This document shows, piece after piece, positions 7,096 through 16,174 of a stretch of DNA of 64,000 bases. Position 1 is the stretch's first letter; every line of letters starts with the position of its first letter. The translations under genes were made by a program, and so were the position numbers. Source of the DNA: Magnetococcus sp. PR-3 (GTDB lineage: Bacteria > Pseudomonadota > Magnetococcia > Magnetococcales > Magnetococcaceae); assembly GCF_036689865.1 (NCBI RefSeq), contig NZ_JBAHUQ010000011.1, positions 1 to 64,000 of the forward strand, read 5' to 3'. The notes under the pieces were generated by a model. The model was not told where the DNA came from. It saw only the letters and a program-made list of their open reading frames with translations, and searched no databases.

Positions 7096-7665
7096 ATGAA
7101 CGACAAAAAACGCCTCATATTGGATGCCGCAATCACCCTGTTTGCCCGGGACGGCTTCTGGAACACCTCTACCTCCAGCATTTCCAAGAAGGCCGGGGTG
7201 GGCACGGGGACCTTATTCAACCACTTCAGCAGCAAGGACGCGCTGATCAATGCTGTCTATGTGGCGCTGAAGAAGGAACTGCACGCCAGCATTATGGCGA
7301 CGTGGCAGCCGGAAGGCGAACTCCGAGAGAAGTTGTTGAGCGCATGGCATGGGGTGATTCAGTGGGCGTTGAGAAATCCAGTCCACTTTGACTTAATGGA
7401 GCAGTTGCGCGTGTCAGAGATGGTCTCCCAGGAGACTCGGGAGGCGATGACGGCGGAATTCTCCGCCTTTCAGATGGATATGCGGTTGGGCGTTACGGAA
7501 AAGGTGCTGGTTGATCTGCCAGTGGGTTACCACCTTCTGGCCGGTTGGTTTCAGATAAGCGCCGTGATCACCTACCTGCGTTCCTCAGAAGGGCATGACC
7601 AGGATGTCTGCAGTCTGATTGATAACGCTTTCTCTGCTTACTGGAATGGTGTGGCGGTAGGTTAG
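7096..7665 (+). CDS. TetR/AcrR-family transcriptional repressor
   Basis: 189 residues from the ATG at 7096. The N-terminal helix-turn-helix is classical: ILDAAITLFARDGFWNTSTS, ISKKAGVGTGTLFNHF, then SSKDALINAVY (residues ~6-55). The C-terminal ligand-binding domain (~60-189) is variable as expected. An upstream in-frame extension to 6934 covers the divergent promoter and is not used. The gene is flanked by two identical-spacing palindromes, ACTGA-N4-TCAGT, in its own promoter and just past its stop. This suggests autorepression and control of both the divergent metallochaperone operon and the downstream SDR gene. The inducer is unknown. Confidence 0.88.
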   Translation: MNDKKRLILDAAITLFARDGFWNTSTSSISKKAGVGTGTLFNHFSSKDALINAVYVALKKELHASIMATWQPEGELREKLLSAWHGVIQWALRNPVHFDLMEQLRVSEMVSQETREAMTAEFSAFQMDMRLGVTEKVLVDLPVGYHLLAGWFQISAVITYLRSSEGHDQDVCSLIDNAFSAYWNGVAVG

Positions 7666-7687
7666 GGGTTTTTTTTACCTGGCAATG

Positions 7688-7701
7688 ACTGATTGGTCAG
7701 T
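7688..7701. promoter_or_regulatory. TetR-type operator 2
   Basis: ACTGA-ttgg-TCAGT, extendable by one more pair (GACTGA/TCAGTC), lies 22 bases after the TetR stop and about 300 bases before the SDR gene. It has the same half-sites and four-base spacer as operator 1. Confidence 0.75.
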
Positions 7702-7997
7702 CTAGAGAGGCGGGTGAATAGGTGCGTTTTTGATGTTGCTGTCTGAACTGCTGGTCGGCTTCTCCGTAACCGGTCTTGAAGCCTTTAGAGAACTAACCTC
7801 CAATGGAAACTTTACCGAAGCCTCATACCAGACCCCAGATGGATGGTGCTGATTGATCAACACCATTCCCACCCCGAAGGGGGTGAATATCGGCAATTTC
7901 TGCTCTTCCGTCTACAGTGGGTTGTTTAAAGGAGCGTCCAGCTGGATGCGACCGATTCAGCCTCTAGCTGCTGCTAACTAAAGAAGGAGTTTAAACA
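7702..7997. other. Leader region of the SDR gene
   Basis: There is no convincing gene in this ~300-base stretch. It starts at operator 2 and contains an interrupted palindrome (7843-7866) with outer arms ATGGTG/CACCAT and inner arms TGAT/ATCA. It ends with the AGAAGGAG ribosome-binding site of the SDR gene. A long 5' leader or a second operator is possible. Confidence 0.45.
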
Positions 7998-8945
7998 ATG
8001 ACTGCTAAAAAGAAATTTGGACCAAAGGGCTGGACTCCAGAGCGAATCGGGACCCTGTCAAACAAAACATACCTCATTACCGGCGCTAATAACGGCGCAG
8101 GATTTGAAGCTGCGCGGGTGTTGCTGGCCAAGGGCGCAAAAGTGATAATGATGAATCGCAACACCGATAAGTCAACTGCCGCTATCAAGATCCTGAAACA
8201 GGAGTTTGGCGGTGACACGGACGTTACTTTCGTGCACATGGACTTGGAGGTGCTTGATTCCGTACGAGAAGCCGCGGCGGAGGTCATGGAGAAGGTTGCC
8301 CACATAGACGCACTCATCTGCAATGCCGCCATCGCACAGGTTGCCAAGCAGAAGATCACTGTGGACGGCTTTGAAAGCCAGCTAGGGGTGAACCACTTCG
8401 GTCATTTTCTCCTGTGTAGATTGCTCTTCGAGCGGATCGAAGAATCGGGGGGGCGGATCGTGGTAGTCGGTAGCAACGCGTATAAAATGGGGTTGAAGAG
8501 AATTCAGTTCGAAGACCTCAACTTCGCCAAGAAGTACACCGCTTGGAACTCCTACGCCCAGAGTAAACTCGCACAGATGATGTTCGGCTACGAACTGCAA
8601 CGCCGAGTTCAAGCTGCTGGTAAGAACGTGCAGGTCCAGGTCTGCCATCCTGGTGCGTCACGAACCAATCTGCTTATGGATACGGCCAGCAGCTTTAACA
8701 AGATTGTCTGGTCCATACTCTCTCGTATTATCGCACAATCCGCTGAGAAGGGCTCCTGGCCCGAAGTTATGTGTGCAACGGAAGAGGCGTTGGATTCTGA
8801 GAAGCTCTACGGCCCTACAAAAAGAGCTGAGACGGTCGGTCCTGTTGGCGAGTGCCGGTTAGATAAGCTCGCCTTGGACCGGAAAATGGCAGCCAAACTC
8901 TGGACGCTCTCCGAGCAAAAGACGTCCCAGAGTTGGCCACTGTGA
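7998..8945 (+). CDS. Short-chain dehydrogenase/reductase
   Basis: 315 residues with a classical SDR layout: the cofactor motif TGANNGAG near residue 28, CNAA in strand beta-4 (~98-101), a serine at the end of beta-5 (VVVGSNAYK) and the catalytic YAQSK (Tyr186, Lys190). It then has the 'CHPGASRTNL' loop that follows the active site in retinol-dehydrogenase-like SDRs. The basic residue after beta-2 (MMNRNTDK) favours NADP(H). Cytoplasmic, substrate unknown. AGAAGGAG precedes the ATG. A TetR gene with matching operators lies directly upstream, so it is probably induced by the ligand of that repressor. The C-terminal ~60 residues are not diagnostic. Confidence 0.88.
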   Translation: MTAKKKFGPKGWTPERIGTLSNKTYLITGANNGAGFEAARVLLAKGAKVIMMNRNTDKSTAAIKILKQEFGGDTDVTFVHMDLEVLDSVREAAAEVMEKVAHIDALICNAAIAQVAKQKITVDGFESQLGVNHFGHFLLCRLLFERIEESGGRIVVVGSNAYKMGLKRIQFEDLNFAKKYTAWNSYAQSKLAQMMFGYELQRRVQAAGKNVQVQVCHPGASRTNLLMDTASSFNKIVWSILSRIIAQSAEKGSWPEVMCATEEALDSEKLYGPTKRAETVGPVGECRLDKLALDRKMAAKLWTLSEQKTSQSWPL

Positions 8946-9227
8946 CGTGTTGTCCTACGCCAGCAGCGTGGAGATCTTCCTGGGCCTGTACGACGGCCAG
9001 CGTGATTCTGCCCTGTTCACCCAGGTCAAGGGGGTGTGAGGTCGTCTCAAGGTTCTGGGCGCTCCCGTTTGGCATCTTTCTTATCGAAGGTAATGTGAGC
9101 GGGGGCGACCAAGTCCAGCTAGTCCTTATCCCATTCATCCATATGAACAATGCGCCACGCACCCAAAAAGTGACGCTTTGCCACTACACACCTCACAGTT
9201 AAAGTCGAGATTGAAAAGGGTAGCGCA
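8946..9227. other. Short gap with a coding fossil
   Basis: Bases 8945-9040 read in + frame as DVLSYASSVEIFLGLYDGQ... then a stop after TQVKGV, which looks like the C-terminus of a lost gene fused next to the SDR stop. I cannot identify it. The end of the gap carries the word shared with 5296 that probably marks the left end of the transposase remnant. Confidence 0.4.
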
Positions 9228-10260
9228 TCAGGCCGCCTCACGGTAGTAAGATCGGAAGATCCTGCCAAGCTCCTCCCTGCAGCGCAGCTTGCCCTTCTGA
9301 GACGGTGTGAAAATCACCAGAAGTACATTGTTTCCAATGTCGACGCCCTGGTGTGGGTGATCGGTATTGTGAGGATACACCCATCGGCGGCAGATATCGT
9401 TCAGTTGTCGACGATTTATACAGATGAAGTAATCCAAACACTCCCACTTGGCAGATGCAATCTATGACTTTGAACATACGTTTGCCTGGGGCAATTTTGG
9501 TGGGGTTTAGATCACTCTTGCTCCCTCTGATTTCCATACTTCATCGAAGAGGGCCGTGAATTTGGTATCAGCATCGCGGATCAGGAGTTTTGGTTCTATC
9601 CCTTCATCATCACACCACATCAGCATGTTACGGGCTTGCTGTGTTACCTTGGCACTATCAGGCGAACAGGTAACTGCACGGCAGAATAGCCGGCGGCTTC
9701 CCAGGTGGATACATCAATACATCGGCTGCCTTCACGCCGGTCAGGGTAAACATCTCCTTCGTAAAAAAAATCGTAGCCGATGGTTGATTCCATATAAGCC
9801 TTAAGGAAGGCTCCCCATGGCAGAGGCGTTTTTTTTAGCCTTCTCTGGACTGGGGAAAAACCCGGCCTTATTGAGGATGCGCTTGGTGGACGTGACGCCG
9901 ATGTGAAAGCCCAGCTTTTTTAGTTCACCAACGATCCACCTGTTGCCCCAGAGCATGTTCTGTTTTTGCCAGTTTCACGACCAGATCCCGGATCTCTTGG
10001 GTGATGTGGGGTCTCCTGACATATCCCCTTTTTCACGACGATCAAGCCAGCGCCGATATGAAGCTGGCTTGACCACTTCCATGAGTTCGCCCACATCGTG
10101 GCCACAAATGACCTTCAGTCGCACGAGTTCGGCTTTTCTCTCTACGGACGGAATAATACGGCCTGTAGGCACCCGGTCGTGCAGGATTTGGATCTGTGCT
10201 TTCAATAGCCGGAGCTCGGCATTATGCCGTGGGGTATGTGGTGCGCAAAGAGGGTGAACA
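9228..10260 (-). pseudogene. Integrase-core transposase, frameshifted (copy 2)
   Basis: Minus-strand pieces in several frames together recover most of a DDE transposase. The N-terminal helical domain reads AELRLLKAQIQILHDRVPTG, RIIPSVERKAELVRLKVI and SYRRWLDRR (~10020-10240). The core reads QARNMLMWCDDEGIEPKLL then IRDADTKFTALFDEV (~9540-9640). The C-terminus reads ICRRWVYPHNTDHPHQGVD and GRIFRSYYREAA (9228-9400) with an intact stop. At least three frame changes and internal stops separate them, so it is inactive. It belongs to the 'integrase core domain' transposase type also left at 5345-5545 and, more distantly, at 32614-32811. Confidence 0.75.
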
Positions 10261-10703
10261 GAAAGGTGAAGCAACGATCTATAGCCAAAACCTACCGAAG
10301 TGCTTCTAATCAGTATGATGCTGATAATATGGCATAATTTCCCACTCCTGCATAGTGATACGGCCCTCAAAATCCGCCTGTCTGGGTGGTCTGTAAAAAA
10401 AGGAGCTACCCCAGGTCCGACATTGGACCCGCAAGCCCTGGATCCAGAATGGGCAGCCGGTTTGGTTCCGGCAAGCGAAACCGAATCCAATCCTGCTTGA
10501 AAAGTGGCTGCTGATGCCTCCTCTTAACCGGTCCTTGGTCCAATTGCATGCCTTGATTCATAAGTTATTGATTGGCATGTTGTTTAAGCGCTTTTTATGT
10601 CGGGTGGATGGCTGTGTGACCTGTGGTAGGCTGCGCGCTGTCAAAGAGCGGGGAAAGGGAAGTGTTTCTGTTTTAAGGAAGGTGCTGTCCAGAAAGCCTG
10701 TCC
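10261..10703. other. Gap between transposase fossil and response regulator
   Basis: No supported gene, hairpin terminator or repeat. Two short frames (10300-10500 +, 10514-10720 +) lack ribosome-binding sites and recognisable content, and I treat them as noise. Confidence 0.5.
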
Positions 10704-12176
10704 CTAGAGTGTTTTTTTGAGATGTTTCAGACGGCCTTGCAGGCGACGACTTAAAGCTTGACGGGAAATACCCAGTAATTTGGCGGCTGCGCCCTGATTG
10801 CGTGCCGTGCGTTTTAGCGCCTCACGGACCAACACCTCTTCCGCGACAGCCAGGGTTGGCAAGGGGCCATCCGGTGTAATGCTGAGAAGCTGCTGTGGGT
10901 CGGATGAGGTGATAGGGTCTAACATCATTTGTGGGGCAGTTTTAAGGCGATCATGAATCGTTGCCTTGATGCTCTCCATGGAAAGAAATGGTGTGTCGCC
11001 ATGTAGGGCTGCGGCGTTGAAAAGCAGGCCTCGCAATTCACGGATATTTCCAGGAAAGTGATAGGTTTTTAAAAGTTTAATGAGTTCCGGTGGTAATTCG
11101 GGAGCCGGGCGGCTCAAGGTAAAAAAAGCTTCATTGACGAAATGTTGGGTAAGCAGTACCAGATCCTCTTTGCGCTCACGCAGCGGTGGAATTTGGATCT
11201 GGTGGGAGGCCAGACGATAAAACAGATCCTGCCTGAAACTTCCTGCCTCCATGGCTTTATCCAGGCTTTTATTGGTGGCCGCCACAATATAAACATTCGC
11301 CTTAAGTGGTTGATCGCTGCCGAGGGGAAAATAGACCTTTTCCTGCAGCAGCCTTAACAGCTTGACCTGGGAAGCTAGGGAAAGATCCCCCAACTCATCC
11401 AAAAACAGTGTGCCTCCCGCCGCTTCGGCAACAAGACCCTTACGTTCCTTGTCTGCACTGGTAAATGCACCCCGTTTGTGCCCAAAAAGTGTATCGGCAA
11501 AGGTTGTATCATCCAAACCGGCCATGTTGACCGAAATCAGTTTTCCCTTTCGTCCGCTCAATAGGTGCAGAGTTTCAGCGATCTGCTCTTTTCCAACCCC
11601 GGTTTCTCCAGATATCAAGACCGGCTCACCGGATTGACAGATGGCCTCCATGTAATGGAACAGGCGGAACATGACAGGGTGATGGGTGATAATTTTACGG
11701 AACGCCTGCGGATGAGCCAAGGTATGGCTGACGGCGCTGGATGTCAAATCCTTGATCTGACAGCGTAAAGCCTGTAACTCCGAGGCCTGTTTGATCATCC
11801 TCTGCTGGGAAAGGTGCAAGGCGATCCGAACCCTTACAACCTCAGGTGAGAAGGGCTTGGTGATGAAATCCACCGCCCCAGCCTTGAAACCCTTGGACTC
11901 CTCCTCCGGTGTGGATCGGGCCGTAATAAAAATGATGGGGATCTCCTGGCAGCCCGAATCATTTTTCATGTTCTGGCAGAACTCGAATCCATCCATCTGA
12001 GGCATCTGGATGTCCAGCAGGACCAAATCTGGGGGTGGGGTTTGCTTGACGATCTGTAAGGCTTGGTGACCATCCTTGGCGACCAAGATGTCATATTGTT
12101 CCTCCAGTAGATCGGCCAATAAATTGATGAAAAGCCGGTCATCATCCACAATCAGAATCTTTTTCTTTAGGGGCAT
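10704..12176 (-). CDS. NtrC-type sigma-54 response regulator
   Basis: 490 residues. The receiver domain (~5-125) has acidic DDD, phosphoacceptor Asp55 ([11 protein letters not shown]) and the TKPF lysine. The AAA+ domain (~170-400) has Walker A GETGVGKE, Walker B GTLFLDELGDL and an arginine finger region LRERKEDL. A C-terminal Fis-type HTH (NQGAAAKLLGISRQALSRRL) follows. The sigma-54-contacting loop reads GAFTSA instead of GAFTGA, a substitution that can weaken contact, so sigma-54 dependence should be tested. The ATG overlaps the stop of the kinase gene (ATGA), so the two are translationally coupled and form one two-component system. The likely target is the divergent adhesin/T1SS operon, whose promoter region has a -24/-12-like element and repeated palindromes. 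Confidence 0.9.
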   Translation of the reverse strand: MPLKKKILIVDDDRLFINLLADLLEEQYDILVAKDGHQALQIVKQTPPPDLVLLDIQMPQMDGFEFCQNMKNDSGCQEIPIIFITARSTPEEESKGFKAGAVDFITKPFSPEVVRVRIALHLSQQRMIKQASELQALRCQIKDLTSSAVSHTLAHPQAFRKIITHHPVMFRLFHYMEAICQSGEPVLISGETGVGKEQIAETLHLLSGRKGKLISVNMAGLDDTTFADTLFGHKRGAFTSADKERKGLVAEAAGGTLFLDELGDLSLASQVKLLRLLQEKVYFPLGSDQPLKANVYIVAATNKSLDKAMEAGSFRQDLFYRLASHQIQIPPLRERKEDLVLLTQHFVNEAFFTLSRPAPELPPELIKLLKTYHFPGNIRELRGLLFNAAALHGDTPFLSMESIKATIHDRLKTAPQMMLDPITSSDPQQLLSITPDGPLPTLAVAEEVLVREALKRTARNQGAAAKLLGISRQALSRRLQGRLKHLKKTL

Positions 12177-15100
12177 CAGGGCACCTTTTTATCCATGTTT
12201 AGGCCCAGAGCCTTGCCCAGTTGCTGGAGTGCTTCCAGGGCTTTTTGATACTCAATGGCGTCAATTTCATCGCGGATTATATGGACGGCCTGGTCGTGGC
12301 CGCATCCTTGAAGGTACTGGCTGATCATGGCCCACTGACGGTTAGCGGCATGGCGTCCGCTGTTGAGCATAGTGGTCATCTCCTGGAACATGGGCTGTAA
12401 CTGTTTGAGATCCAGCGCCTGGGGTTGTCTCTCTTTTTCCTTGAGGGGATCAGTGGACGCTGTGTTCAGGCGAGCGATCCCCTTAAGAATCGGTTTCATA
12501 TGGCGGTCCAGGGTATCCATAGCTGTTTCAATCTGATCGGTTTGCTCTGTCAACAGCAGATTCTCCATCTCTATGGTGGCTTGATAGAGCTGGTTTGCAC
12601 CAATGGAGCCTGTTACCCCTTTTAAGCGGTGGAGGGTCTGCTTCATCGTCTCATAATCATGCTTTGCAAGCTGCTGCCGCAGAGCGGGGATCGTGTCCTG
12701 ATAGTTTTGGTGAAATCTCATCTGCAGTTTACGCAGCAGATCGCGATGCCCAGCCACAGCGGCCAGGGCTTTGTCCAGGTCGATGCCATATTCTGGGCCA
12801 TAGAGGATGTCGGTATCCTTGGTCGGAGCTTGCTCGTTATGGGTTTTCTCTTCCTGCTCAAAAGTGGGAAGCCACTTTCTCAGTGTTTCATAAAGCTTGG
12901 TGGGATCGATGGGCTTGGCGACATGATCGTTCATGCCTACAGAAAGGCACTGCTGGATATCACTCAGAAAGGCGTGAGCGGTGAGGGCTATGATGGGAAT
13001 CTCCGACCATTGGGGGTGGCTCCGGATCACCTCGGTGGTTTGAAAACCATCCATTTGTGGCATCTGAATATCCATCAAAATCAGATCATAGCTCTGCTGT
13101 TGCAATTGATCCAAGGCCAGTTTGCCATTGTTGGCCACCTCTACATCAATCCCCTTATATTCCAGAAGCTCCTGGATTAAATACTGGTTGAGTTGATTGT
13201 CCTCTACCAGCAGTACGGTACAGGGATTAAACTGTATCCAGCTACTTGCTGTGGAGGTAGGGTTGATGGGCAACACAGCTTCATTGGCTTGGGCGGTTGG
13301 TAACGTCAGGCTGAATGAGAAACAGGAACCCTGGTCTGGGGTGCTGGTAACCTCAATCCGTGAACCACCCATAAGGTGAACCAAACGCTGACTGATGGAG
13401 AGACCCAGGCCTGTCCCCCCATATTTTCGGGTTGTTGTGCCGTCCGCCTGGGAAAAGGCTTTGAAGATTTCCTCGGCCTGTTGTGCATCCATACCGATAC
13501 CGCTGTCAGCAATCGCAAAATTAAGCTGATAAAGACCCGTTACACTCTCTTCCCTGGTGACTGTTATGCGGACAAAACCGTGTTGGGTAAACTTGATGGC
13601 ATTGGAGATCAAATTACTCAACACCTGTTCAAGCCGCAGAGGGTCTCCCAGCAGATAAAGCGCTGCCCATTCCGGTTGGTGGAGCTGAAAATTCAGCCCT
13701 TTTTCCTGGGTCTTCTCATGGTAAAGCGCCGACACACTGTGCAGCACTGTAGCGGGCGAGAAAGCAACCTTCTCCACCATCAGCTTACCCGCTTCAATTT
13801 TGGAGAAGTCCAGAACATCATTGATAATCTGCAAAAGCAGTTGGGTGGAGAGTTGAATCTTGTTCAAATAGGCGCGGGTACGCTCATGAGGTTCTGATTG
13901 CAGAGCCAGGTGGGTCAGGCCGATAATGGGATTCAACGGGGTGCGTATTTCATGGCTCATGTTGGCAATGAACTCACTTTTGTGCCGGTTAGCCTGTTCG
14001 GCATCCGTGCGGGCCCGGTTGATCTCCTGGTTGGCTTTTTCAAGCGTCTGGTTCAGCCGAGTCAGTTTCCGGTTCCAGTATAGGGTGATGAGCAACAGGG
14101 TGAAAATAGCTGTCAGAATTTGCCAGATACGTGTGAAATCAACCACCTTTTCAATTTTGATGGAGAACCACTTATCGGCCAGGATCTGCTTCTCCTCATT
14201 GGAGATGCTGGCCAGCGCTTTATTCAGAATGGTGACCAGTTCCACGGGCTGTTGCTCACCCACAGCCATGGTATGATTGAGTCGAACATCCAGCTTGCTG
14301 CCCACTTTCAGACCTTCAATGCCCTGACGGCGCAGGGTGTAGTTGAGAGAGGGTAGGGTATCCACAAAAGCGAACAGGCGTCCGTCTGCAACTTGTTGCA
14401 AACCGTCTGCGATGCTGGGTAGCGTTTGGATGGTCAGCGTAGGGTGGCTAGCCTTTATTGCCTTGCGATATACGGAGCCTTCCGCAACCCCCAGAATTCT
14501 GTTGCCGAACGCTGAAGGATTCTCGATAAACGCCTCGTCATTGCGGATAATCGCAACCAGAGAGTAGGCGCTGTATGGTTGGGTTAGCGTGCGTGTCTGC
14601 TGCTGAAAATCCAGCCTGGCTGCTGAAGAGAGAATCTCACAACGGCCACTTTGAAGAAAAGCCAGGGATTGTTTAACCGTTTCGGTCGGCACCAATCGCA
14701 GGCTAATACCCAGGCGCTTTTCCATCAGGCGCATCAGGTCAATGGTGAGACCTTCCGCTTGGCCTTTACTGTTGATCCGTTCAAAGGGCATTCGGGTTGG
14801 GTCAACACAGTAGGTCAGGTTCACCTGATTCTTCAGATAGCTTATCTCCTGTGGGGTGAATGGGATCGGATAGTCCTGGCTGTGATTCTGTGGGGAGGTG
14901 TGGAAGATCCATTTGGCCAAAAGTTGGTTGTACTCCGCCTGACTAACCGACTGAATGGCCTTGTTGAGAATAGAGGCGAAGAGGGGCCAATCCTTACGCA
15001 CCCCCATGCGCCAGTGACGATCATCAAGCCTGGGGTCCCCCGTTCTGGCGACCGCTTCGACATCGGGTATCAGGTGTTGTTGAAGAATCCAATCCCCGAT

Positions 15101-15757
15101 CAATTTGCGCACAATCAGCGCGTCAGCCTGTCCCATGGAGACAGCCACCAACCCCTCTTTAAGGTTATCGAACTCCACCAACTTCAGTTTAGGGTAGTGC
15201 TGTTTGAGAATATTCTTGTGGAAATACTCTTTCACCACCGCAACCCGTTTACCCGCCAAATCTTCGATACCTGATATTTTTCCGGACCCTTTTTTTGTAA
15301 AAATGCCCGAGGTGCTGGCCTGTCGGATAAACGGCACCGTAAAATGAAGAAACTGTTCCCGCTCATCGGTCTTCATTAGGGTGTGCAGTAGGTCAAGCTC
15401 CTTCTTGCGCGCCATCTCTGTTAGCTGTTTCCACTCCTTGTCGGTGATAAACCTCACCTCCAGGCCAAGTTTTTTAAAAATCAGTTTGAGAAAGTCGGTG
15501 GATAGCCCAGAGGCTTCGTCATTTTCGATAAAATCCAGTGGTGGAAAATTGGGGTCGCTACCTATTCGAATAACCGGATGGTTCGCCAGCCATGCTTGCT
15601 CCTCGGCGGTCAGTTCAAGGCTCTGCTCGGTAGCGATGCCCTGTTGCTGATCGTGTTGTGGGGTGGGGGACGCCGCCAGACTGGAACAGGGGACCATCAA
15701 CTGTGCCATGAACCACAGCAGTATGCTCCATCGCCCTATCTGTTTAATGCGTATCAA
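12176..15757 (-). CDS. EvgS/BvgS-like hybrid sensor histidine kinase
   Basis: About 1193 residues from the TTG at 15757 (GGAG six bases upstream, directly followed by a signal/anchor helix [15 protein letters not shown]). An ATG at 15823 would add 22 unlikely residues. In long-form numbering it has two tandem periplasmic SBP_bac_3 domains (~73-300, ~325-555), a TM helix (~568-588), a short coiled coil, and HisKA with SHEIRTP (His624). HATPase follows with a GTGLGLSI box, then a receiver (Asp918, [11 protein letters not shown]) and an HPt domain (His1065, LHRLKG). This is the four-step phosphorelay layout of EvgS/BvgS, which sense small molecules through Venus-flytrap domains. It is coupled to the NtrC-type regulator by an ATGA overlap, so the final phosphate probably goes there. 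It diverges from the adhesin secretion operon. Confidence 0.92.
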   Translation of the reverse strand: MIRIKQIGRWSILLWFMAQLMVPCSSLAASPTPQHDQQQGIATEQSLELTAEEQAWLANHPVIRIGSDPNFPPLDFIENDEASGLSTDFLKLIFKKLGLEVRFITDKEWKQLTEMARKKELDLLHTLMKTDEREQFLHFTVPFIRQASTSGIFTKKGSGKISGIEDLAGKRVAVVKEYFHKNILKQHYPKLKLVEFDNLKEGLVAVSMGQADALIVRKLIGDWILQQHLIPDVEAVARTGDPRLDDRHWRMGVRKDWPLFASILNKAIQSVSQAEYNQLLAKWIFHTSPQNHSQDYPIPFTPQEISYLKNQVNLTYCVDPTRMPFERINSKGQAEGLTIDLMRLMEKRLGISLRLVPTETVKQSLAFLQSGRCEILSSAARLDFQQQTRTLTQPYSAYSLVAIIRNDEAFIENPSAFGNRILGVAEGSVYRKAIKASHPTLTIQTLPSIADGLQQVADGRLFAFVDTLPSLNYTLRRQGIEGLKVGSKLDVRLNHTMAVGEQQPVELVTILNKALASISNEEKQILADKWFSIKIEKVVDFTRIWQILTAIFTLLLITLYWNRKLTRLNQTLEKANQEINRARTDAEQANRHKSEFIANMSHEIRTPLNPIIGLTHLALQSEPHERTRAYLNKIQLSTQLLLQIINDVLDFSKIEAGKLMVEKVAFSPATVLHSVSALYHEKTQEKGLNFQLHQPEWAALYLLGDPLRLEQVLSNLISNAIKFTQHGFVRITVTREESVTGLYQLNFAIADSGIGMDAQQAEEIFKAFSQADGTTTRKYGGTGLGLSISQRLVHLMGGSRIEVTSTPDQGSCFSFSLTLPTAQANEAVLPINPTSTASSWIQFNPCTVLLVEDNQLNQYLIQELLEYKGIDVEVANNGKLALDQLQQQSYDLILMDIQMPQMDGFQTTEVIRSHPQWSEIPIIALTAHAFLSDIQQCLSVGMNDHVAKPIDPTKLYETLRKWLPTFEQEEKTHNEQAPTKDTDILYGPEYGIDLDKALAAVAGHRDLLRKLQMRFHQNYQDTIPALRQQLAKHDYETMKQTLHRLKGVTGSIGANQLYQATIEMENLLLTEQTDQIETAMDTLDRHMKPILKGIARLNTASTDPLKEKERQPQALDLKQLQPMFQEMTTMLNSGRHAANRQWAMISQYLQGCGHDQAVHIIRDEIDAIEYQKALEALQQLGKALGLNMDKKVP

Positions 15758-15880
15758 AAGAGATCTCCATGTGCAAATGGCAGGCTCAACAGGTGAGCGC
15801 GGCTGAGCGCCTGCATGGGCCATAGCTGCGGCATTGCATACCCACTTAATACGCTCCCCTTACTACCCTGTGTAAATCTA

Positions 15881-16003
15881 TTCGATCAAACTTTCAAAGG
15901 TTGATCGAAATCGATCATGGTTCGTTTTCGATCAATGGTTGAAAACAGAGCAAACAGTAGGGTGAGCATAACCTAATAAGTGTTTGCTGATCGATATCGA
16001 TCA
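15881..16003. promoter_or_regulatory. Cluster of TGATCGA-type operator sites
   Basis: Four related sites lie within 125 bases. TGATCGATATCGATCA at 15988-16003 is a perfect 16-bp palindrome. TGATCGAAATCGATCA at 15902-15917 is the same with one mismatched pair. Half-sites TTCGATCA lie at 15881-15888 and about 15927-15934. They lie in the divergent gap between the kinase gene and the TolC-type gene, 70-200 bases upstream of a -24/-12-like promoter. That is where an NtrC-type activator would bind as an enhancer. Confidence 0.7.
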
Positions 16004-16075
16004 AAAGATGTTCGGGTGTAAGGGTTTGTAGTATTTAAAAGTAGTTGAAATAAAAAGGATAAATAGGTTCTCTGG

Positions 16076-16092
16076 TTGGCATCACTTTTGAC
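16076..16092 (+). promoter_or_regulatory. Near-consensus sigma-54 (-24/-12) promoter
   Basis: TTGGCATCACTTTTGA matches the TGGCAY-N5-TTGC pattern. The GG (16078-16079) and the GA that replaces the usual GC (16090-16091) are separated by the required ten bases. It lies about 83 bases before the GTG of the TolC-type gene. The single deviation in the -12 element keeps confidence moderate. Confidence 0.5.
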
Positions 16093-16174
16093 TATTAGAT
16101 AGGGATCTGAGCCCCGTCCCATGTGTTTATGTGGATGGAATGAATCACTGCATCAAAAATGGGTAGGGAATAAA

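Noticed and set aside
8235-8359. Leftward frames opposite the SDR gene
   Set aside because: They are antisense shadows of a well-supported SDR coding sequence.
10300-10720. Two short rightward genes before the response regulator
   Set aside because: No ribosome-binding sites, no family features; one overlaps the regulator's coding end.
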